DNA of 38,991 nucleotides from Paramacrobiotus richtersi (taxonomy: Eukaryota > Tardigrada > Eutardigrada > Parachela > Macrobiotidae), in the NCBI GenBank assembly GCA_034698045.1, contig JAQGAU010000128.1:1-38991 (forward strand), given 5' to 3'. The notes beneath the pieces were generated by a model. That model ran no database searches and had not been told where the DNA came from. It was given only the letters and a program-made list of their open reading frames with translations. Every line of letters starts with the position of its first letter. Within the stretch, counting starts at the first letter, position 1. Shown here in pieces: positions 33,524 through 38,991 of this stretch. The translations under genes and the position numbers were made by a program.

Positions 33524-34767
33524 AGTTGAGTATAACGTTATTTTCTGTAAGAGTACTAGATGTATATGTGTTCGCTGATAGTCCAAAAAAACAAGACTGC
33601 GTTTTGCCTTTATTGCAGCTTATTAAATAAAGATTCCAGTCGGTACTTGTATGATTCGGAAACGCTTTTAACAAAAAACACCAGACTGCTGCAAGCAAAA
33701 TACCACCCGATAATGATGATGTTTATCATTTGTCTTAGTAATTTACAGTGCCATTAAAACCTCCATGCTGATCTGTGCATGATAATTCCAGCAAAAATGT
33801 GACACGAGTAATAGTCATTGGCCGTTCATAAAGCACACCTAACTGGTCTGCCAAAAGTCGTGCCTCCAGGAAACTGAACAAACTAGTAATGCGCAGAAGA
33901 ATCGGAAAGGAAAGGTACAATGCCGTTGTGCTGTGCCCACTGTTTAACGTGTTACTTGTTTTTTCAATGCCGATTACCGTTTATGTTCAGCACTTCTACC
34001 AGAACTAGTAGTTGATGTGCTCTGTATATAACAAGCTATTCGCTACATTTGGATGTGCATTATTGTACAGGTACCATTTAAAATTGACATTTTCTTGCAT
34101 CATCGCCAGTACCGGTGTGTTCGGCTGCATTTTCAACTTTGTGGTGATTTACGGGCGATAAACTTCTGATACATAGGTGTAAAGCAGTAATTTGACTAAA
34201 TGTAAAGAACAATTAAATTAAACCACCTAATCACTACAGAATCGCTTTATCAGAGCAACAGCGGAAGCTGGATGGACTTGGCTTCGGTAATCAGTTCAGA
34301 GTGAGTATCGTAAAAGATTTTCCCCTTTCAATATGGATTAGCTCGCTGCCAGATCAGCAACAATACGGGTTTTTCATGCACAGAATCAGTAATATACTAC
34401 AGCAGTAATATTCGTTTTTTTTATTTTTAAAATTAATTCTATAATTAATTCTATAATTAAAAAAATTACGAATACGAATAATTTAACACGAATATATTCG
34501 TATTAAATCAAGTATTCGTAATTTTTTGCTTAAACTATTACTTTTTATTCTTGTAATATTCTTGCAGTCTGTAATTCTTACATGTACATAATATTATTTA
34601 TTTTTCTTTCAAATACTAAAATAATACGATATTTCGGACTCATATACAGATGTGCTTAGTACAATGTTTTCTGAAAGTACAGGACGCACATATGCTGTAC
34701 CGGTATGTCTTGCAAACGCTTGACCATATGACCAGCAAACGGACCCACTGCCACACATTTATCACAC
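33524..34767. other. intergenic, no gene recognised
   Basis: AT-rich DNA with an inverted repeat at 34459-34527 and no convincing coding signal. Small open frames at 33560-33920 lack support. Confidence 0.5.
34459..34527. repeat. AT-rich inverted repeat
   Basis: AAAAAATTACGAATAC on the left and GTATTCGTAATTTTTT on the right (34512-34527) are complementary, with an inner palindrome CGAATATATTCG at 34489-34500. It could be a decayed foldback element. Confidence 0.6.
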
Positions 34768-34773
34768 TTTATT
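34768..34773 (-). promoter_or_regulatory. candidate poly(A) signal of DCAF8
   Basis: TTTATT on the plus strand is AATAAA on the minus strand, about 225 nt past the DCAF8 stop codon, and is followed by GT-rich sequence (GTGTGATAAATGTGTGG on the minus strand). Confidence 0.5.
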
Positions 34774-34997
34774 GAAGAAAAAAATCCACCAAGAACGTTA
34801 ACATCGTATACTAATCCACTTCCACCACTATTCTATATATTCCACAGTAATTTACATAGTGATCACACATCTACACAGATGCCTGTCCAAGAAAGCCTAT
34901 TCAATTCAGCAGAAAGTTTACAACTTCAAACAAAACGAAAAAACAATTCCCCAAGTGTAAAAGCTTGCAGTTTCTGTCGGAGAAGGCCATACAACAC

Positions 34998-37900
34998 TCA
35001 GTTGGTTCCACAACGGACACGGCCCACTTGGACATCATCCTCGTCGCTGTCGTGCTCTTCCGGTTCAACCTCCTCCTAAACAAACAATGGAACTCGCAGC
35101 GGCGAACACATCTACTAAGTAACGAGAAAAATGAACAAAATAACCATAAAAACAGCTCGACATCACTTAAACAGCACAAGAACGTATATGCCGTAAACTA
35201 ACCAATATTAGCGGTATAAAACATAATTTTATGTAGAGAGATATAATCCAAGAGATAGAAAGCAGAAAATGAAAAAAAGTATTGGGTGTACATTATACTC
35301 GTTTAATAATATACTTCTGATAGTATAATTTAGTGATTTAAAAAAAATAGTATGCTTTAATAATATTTTAATAATTTAGTTTTCTATAGTTATAATTTAA
35401 TAATATTTTAATAACTTAATTTTTTATAGTTATAATTTAATAATATTTTAATAATTTAATTTTCTATAATTTAATTATTTGATTTTCTATAGTGAGACAA
35501 ATCATCTTACTTCCGCATTTTCCTCATTCGCATTCTCCCGATTCCCGCGGTTGGCGCGGCGGGCAATATGGTTCATCAGCATCATGAAAAACCGCTCATC
35601 ATGGTCCGAGTGACCCCGCATCATCCGCGCATCGCGTTTCCGCTCGTTGTTGTTCTTATCAATGACCTTCAAGACAAAATCTCTCAATACGATCGACGTA
35701 CTCCATGGAACGGAGAAACATTACGAACAGGGATCAGGTCTTCCAGATCGGCCGGTTCTTCATTCAACGGAGCCCAGACCTTGGCCGTATGCTCCAGGCC
35801 ACTGGTGGCGAAGTAGGGATCGCGGGGGTGCGGCTCCAGAACGTTCACCTGCCAAAAAAAACAAACAAAAATTAGAAAAATATTAAAAGCCGAAAAATAA
35901 ATAGAAATTAATAAGAAAATAATAAAGAGTAAAATACTAAAAGCCAGAAAAATAAATAGAAATTAATTAGAAAATACTAAAGAGAAAATTATTCAAAGCC
36001 GAAATATAAACAGAAAATAATAAAGAGAAAAATAACTAGAAATATTAAGAAAATACCAAAGAGAAAAATATTAAAAGCCAGAAAAATTAAATAGAAAATC
36101 GTGGGACAAGACAAATTCGAGTGTTTACCGAAGGAGACAGACAAAGAACTACATGGGAGTACCGTAAATCGGTCATTCTCGTAACACACGATGGAATAGT
36201 CATAATTTCTCAAGATATGTAGAGTACTTTTTCAAAATTTACTGTTTCTTTTACAATAAATTTTGACAATTCTGCCAAGCTAAACTTCAACTCTAATGGT
36301 CTCTCTAAAACTTCAAAAACCGCATATTTCAAAGCAACAAAAAACGAGATCTTGTGACGTTGCCAAGACCGATCAGCGGCCTTACAGCGTCAACGACTTA
36401 ACAACTGCACAGAATCACTCACCGCGCCAATCCCATCCGCCATAAGATAGTGCACAATCTTCCCCGACTCCTTATCCCAGAAGAAGACCCGCCCACAATC
36501 GCTCCCACTGACCACATACTCGCTCTTGGCCCCGTAAAAGTTCACCCCCTTGACGGTCTGATTGTTCCGATGTCCCTCGTAGTGATTCAAATCCACCGTA
36601 GCCACTTTCTCATCCGCGCAGTTTTTGAAGAGGAAAATGTGGAAGTCGTTGTAGGTCGACAAGATTTCTGCGTGAACAGTAAAAACAATTATTTTTCTTA
36701 CAATGATCATCATGTTTTCTGAGTGTAGACGTACCTGATCCATTGTAATTGTACACAGCCGATGAGACGCTCAGGGAACTGGTTTTCTCGTGCAGAATCG
36801 GCGGGCACAGACTCAACAGCGGTGTGCAGTCGGACGGGTCTGAATCCAGTTTTCTCAGATCAAATACCCTACGAACCGTCAGCATCACCAGTCAGTCAAC
36901 TCCTTGTAAATACCTGTGTTACGTGTAGAATTGTGCTAATTTATTCTATGTACAGGGAGTTTACCACGAAGTAACAGGAAATATCGCAGTTTTTGCAACC
37001 AGGTCTGCAGTCCAACCATAATTGTAGCTGAATGACCGTAGTTTAGTGGCGCAGCCCGAGGTTCCCAAAATATTAAATAGCGAACATACAGTACTGCCAT
37101 ACTTTCCATTAGTTTAAGCTGATCGCCGATTTTTTGCCTTTCCCAGACAATTTTCAATTGTCAATATTACTCACTGACCAGTACAACAAAACATGTACGA
37201 ATACATTCGCACACTTTTCAATTTTTTCTAACTAACATTAAACTAACATTAATCAGACCAATACTAACTCAAATTTTTCTTAATGAGGATACTAAGAAAT
37301 CATTGAAAAATGCTATTAAATACAACGTGCCTAAGAAACTGAATTCCTTCAAGTGCAGAAACTGAACAACATTCGGAAACTCGCTCTAATTCATCTGTTA
37401 CATGTAGTTCTATTATTCCGGTTCAATATCACAAGCGTAGCTGATAATGGATCATTCTGATCCAAAGCAAACCCTTTCCAATATGACGGTCCAATGCAAC
37501 ATACCTGACGTATTTATCACATCCGGACACGACAAACTCATGGGACTTGAGCGGATTGGACATGATGGAGTACAGTGGGACTTTCTTGCCCTTCCCGTCG
37601 CGCACCACCAGACACTTGCGCGCTTTGGCCTCACGGTAATCCACATAATTCACCACAGCATCCTCCCCACTAGTCAGCACGTGAAACTGCGCATCGGCAC
37701 GCACATCGATCTGGGCAAAATAAAAAAATGCAACCGGTTACGGTCTAACCTGTGATTCGCACTGTTTAGAGATATACTTCGAACGAGAAGTATCGAACGT
37801 TCTGTCATTCTGTACACCATCCTATGATAGAAGTGCAGCTGATATGTTCAGTAAAGTTATCGTATCCTTAACGGTAATCTTATTATCGTGGTTTATATTT

Positions 37901-38991
37901 CTCGCATCATATTATCGAGATTTATATTTCTCGCATCATATTATCGTGATGTATATTTATATATCGTACTTTATAATTCTGGCATAAATTTCTCATTATT
38001 TACGTCATAGTTAATTTCAGCATTATTAGTAATACATTGAATCGAAAACTTAAATACCACGCAGAAAACTATCTGTCCCTTCTGTTCATGTAAACTTGCT
38101 ATTTCTTTATGGTTGTCAACAACCCACCTTGTGGCAAGCTCCGCTATGTGAACACAGCTTTCGCGTTTTGGGCGGCCCACCAGCCAAGGACAGCTCCGCC
38201 AGGCGCACCGCTCCATCGCGGGACGCCGTCACAATCAGTGAGTCATTGCTCATCGGCAAGAATTTCGTCTACAATAACAATGCCCCTTTCCATCGTTGTA
38301 TATGCACAGAGATATTAAATCCTTTAACATGTGCATTTATGTAAACTATTACCAAACGTACGTACCTGAAAGACATTAGCGATATGGCCGGAACTGAAAG
38401 AATACCGCAGTTTCTTCCGCATCCAGTCCCACACTCCAACCTTCAGATCATCCGATCCGCTGGCCAGTAAGGTGCCCGTCGGATTGAAGTTTAATGAATT
38501 CACACAACCTAATTGTAAACAACATAATTATTGTATATTACCCTTTCGCGCATAGTTAGGCGGACAAAATTAAACTTTTTTTCCTAAAGTCAACTGATTT
38601 GATCACATTATGTAACTCCATTTGTTCAGCTGAACATCTACAAATTTTCTTCGTTTTATGATAATGAGCAAATTAACATCGCTAACCAATAAACCAATTC
38701 GGAACTAATCAAATTCCCTCCATTACACGAACACTTGGCAGAATCAGGCAGATTGTAGTTTCGCGTAATTACAGCAATTACCACCCGTACATATAATTTT
38801 ATCATCAATAATCCAGTAAAATCCACTTTCAAGAGTTCCCATTCAGAAAAAGAATCACTTCCGGTGGTGAGAAAAAGCACTGTCCCGGGCTGTATTTACG
38901 CCTCCCTACCTTCATGAAAATCGAGAGTCGCATACAGGCCCATTCGCTGGACGAGATCGCGGTGCGAGCAGAGTTTCTGGCGCATATGAGC
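34998..38991 (-). CDS. DCAF8: DCAF8-like WD40 protein (5' end outside window)
   Basis: Nine exons on the minus strand: 38910-38991 (continuing beyond the window), 38366-38508, 38128-38268, 37505-37710, 36735-36868, 36423-36667, 35725-35848, 35511-35680 and 34998-35075. All phases close, giving 440 aa to a TGA at 34998-35000. Recognisable DCAF8 blocks are [86 protein letters not shown] followed by [28 protein letters not shown], the [12 protein letters not shown] helix and an acidic tail (EEHDSDEDD) ending VRCGTN. DCAF8 is a WD40 substrate receptor that docks on DDB1 in CUL4 ubiquitin ligases. The penultimate intron is only 44 nt (35681-35724). The missing part is the N terminus and first WD repeats. 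Confidence 0.94.
35361..35494. repeat. 40-bp AT-rich minisatellite in DCAF8 last intron
   Basis: About 3.3 copies of a 40-bp unit start at 35361, 35401 and 35441 (each begins TAATATTTTAATAA). The third copy is altered at its end. Confidence 0.85.
35880..36100. repeat. degenerate ~55-nt purine-rich tandem repeat in DCAF8 intron
   Basis: The units are marked by AAGCC at about 35887, 35941, 35996 and 36076, with shared GAAAAATAAATAGAAATTAA and AAAGAGAAAA stretches. The strand is almost free of C, giving a purine-rich plus strand. Confidence 0.7.
37883..37958. repeat. 29-bp tandem repeat in DCAF8 intron
   Basis: TTATCG starts at 37883, 37912 and 37941, each followed by a TTTATATTTCTCGCATCATA-like stretch. 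About 2.6 copies. Confidence 0.8.

Noticed and set aside
37711..38127. 29-bp repeats considered as a CRISPR array
   Set aside because: The units are directly abutting with no unique spacers, and the setting is an intron of an animal gene.

Overview
This is a stretch of an animal nuclear genome, probably an ecdysozoan (arthropod or tardigrade grade). The genes are split by GT-AG introns, signal-peptide exons are common, and there is a small array of insect-type gustatory-receptor-like genes. The right edge carries the conserved single-copy gene DCAF8. The species cannot be fixed from the sequence. Intergenic DNA is AT-rich and contains short palindromes and AT-rich minisatellites.

Left half (1-19.2 kb): a lineage-specific cluster of secreted or surface protein genes that grew by segmental duplication. 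Two intact minus-strand paralogues (1539-4162 and 5001-7517) encode secreted Cys-rich proteins of 288 and 286 aa with dermatopontin-like motifs. Each has seven exons, including two consecutive 22-nt micro-exons that are conserved between the copies. A third copy (about 12162-13107) is a pseudogene. A 407-aa plus-strand immunoglobulin-superfamily surface protein (14510-19164, all introns phase 1) is intact; a rearranged relic of its 5' half lies at 8560-9770. The order [dermatopontin-like, Ig] occurs twice, at about 4.4-9.8 kb and about 11.0-17.3 kb, with matching non-coding blocks between, so one ancestral block was duplicated. A histone H4 processed pseudogene later landed in the second block (11199-11500).

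Middle (20.1-33.5 kb): four tandem gustatory-receptor-like (7tm_7) genes on the plus strand. Three are intact (427, 426 and 428 aa), each with one long exon followed by two short C-terminal exons at phase-0 introns, ending in a TYxxxxxQ motif. The fourth is a pseudogene whose first exon holds a clean 515-bp internal inversion plus a 23-nt frameshifting deletion. A small secreted thyroglobulin type-1-like gene lies on the minus strand downstream of receptor 3, and its paralogue lies downstream of receptor 4, so a [receptor + thyroglobulin-1] unit was duplicated.

Right end (34.8 kb to edge): the last nine exons of a DCAF8 orthologue (WD40 substrate receptor of CUL4-DDB1 ubiquitin ligases) on the minus strand; the 5' end is outside the window. 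Its introns carry three different minisatellites and include one of only 44 nt.

No rRNA, tRNA, CRISPR array or complete autonomous transposon was recognised. Gene models come from reading splice signals and comparing paralogues inside the window, without any database search.
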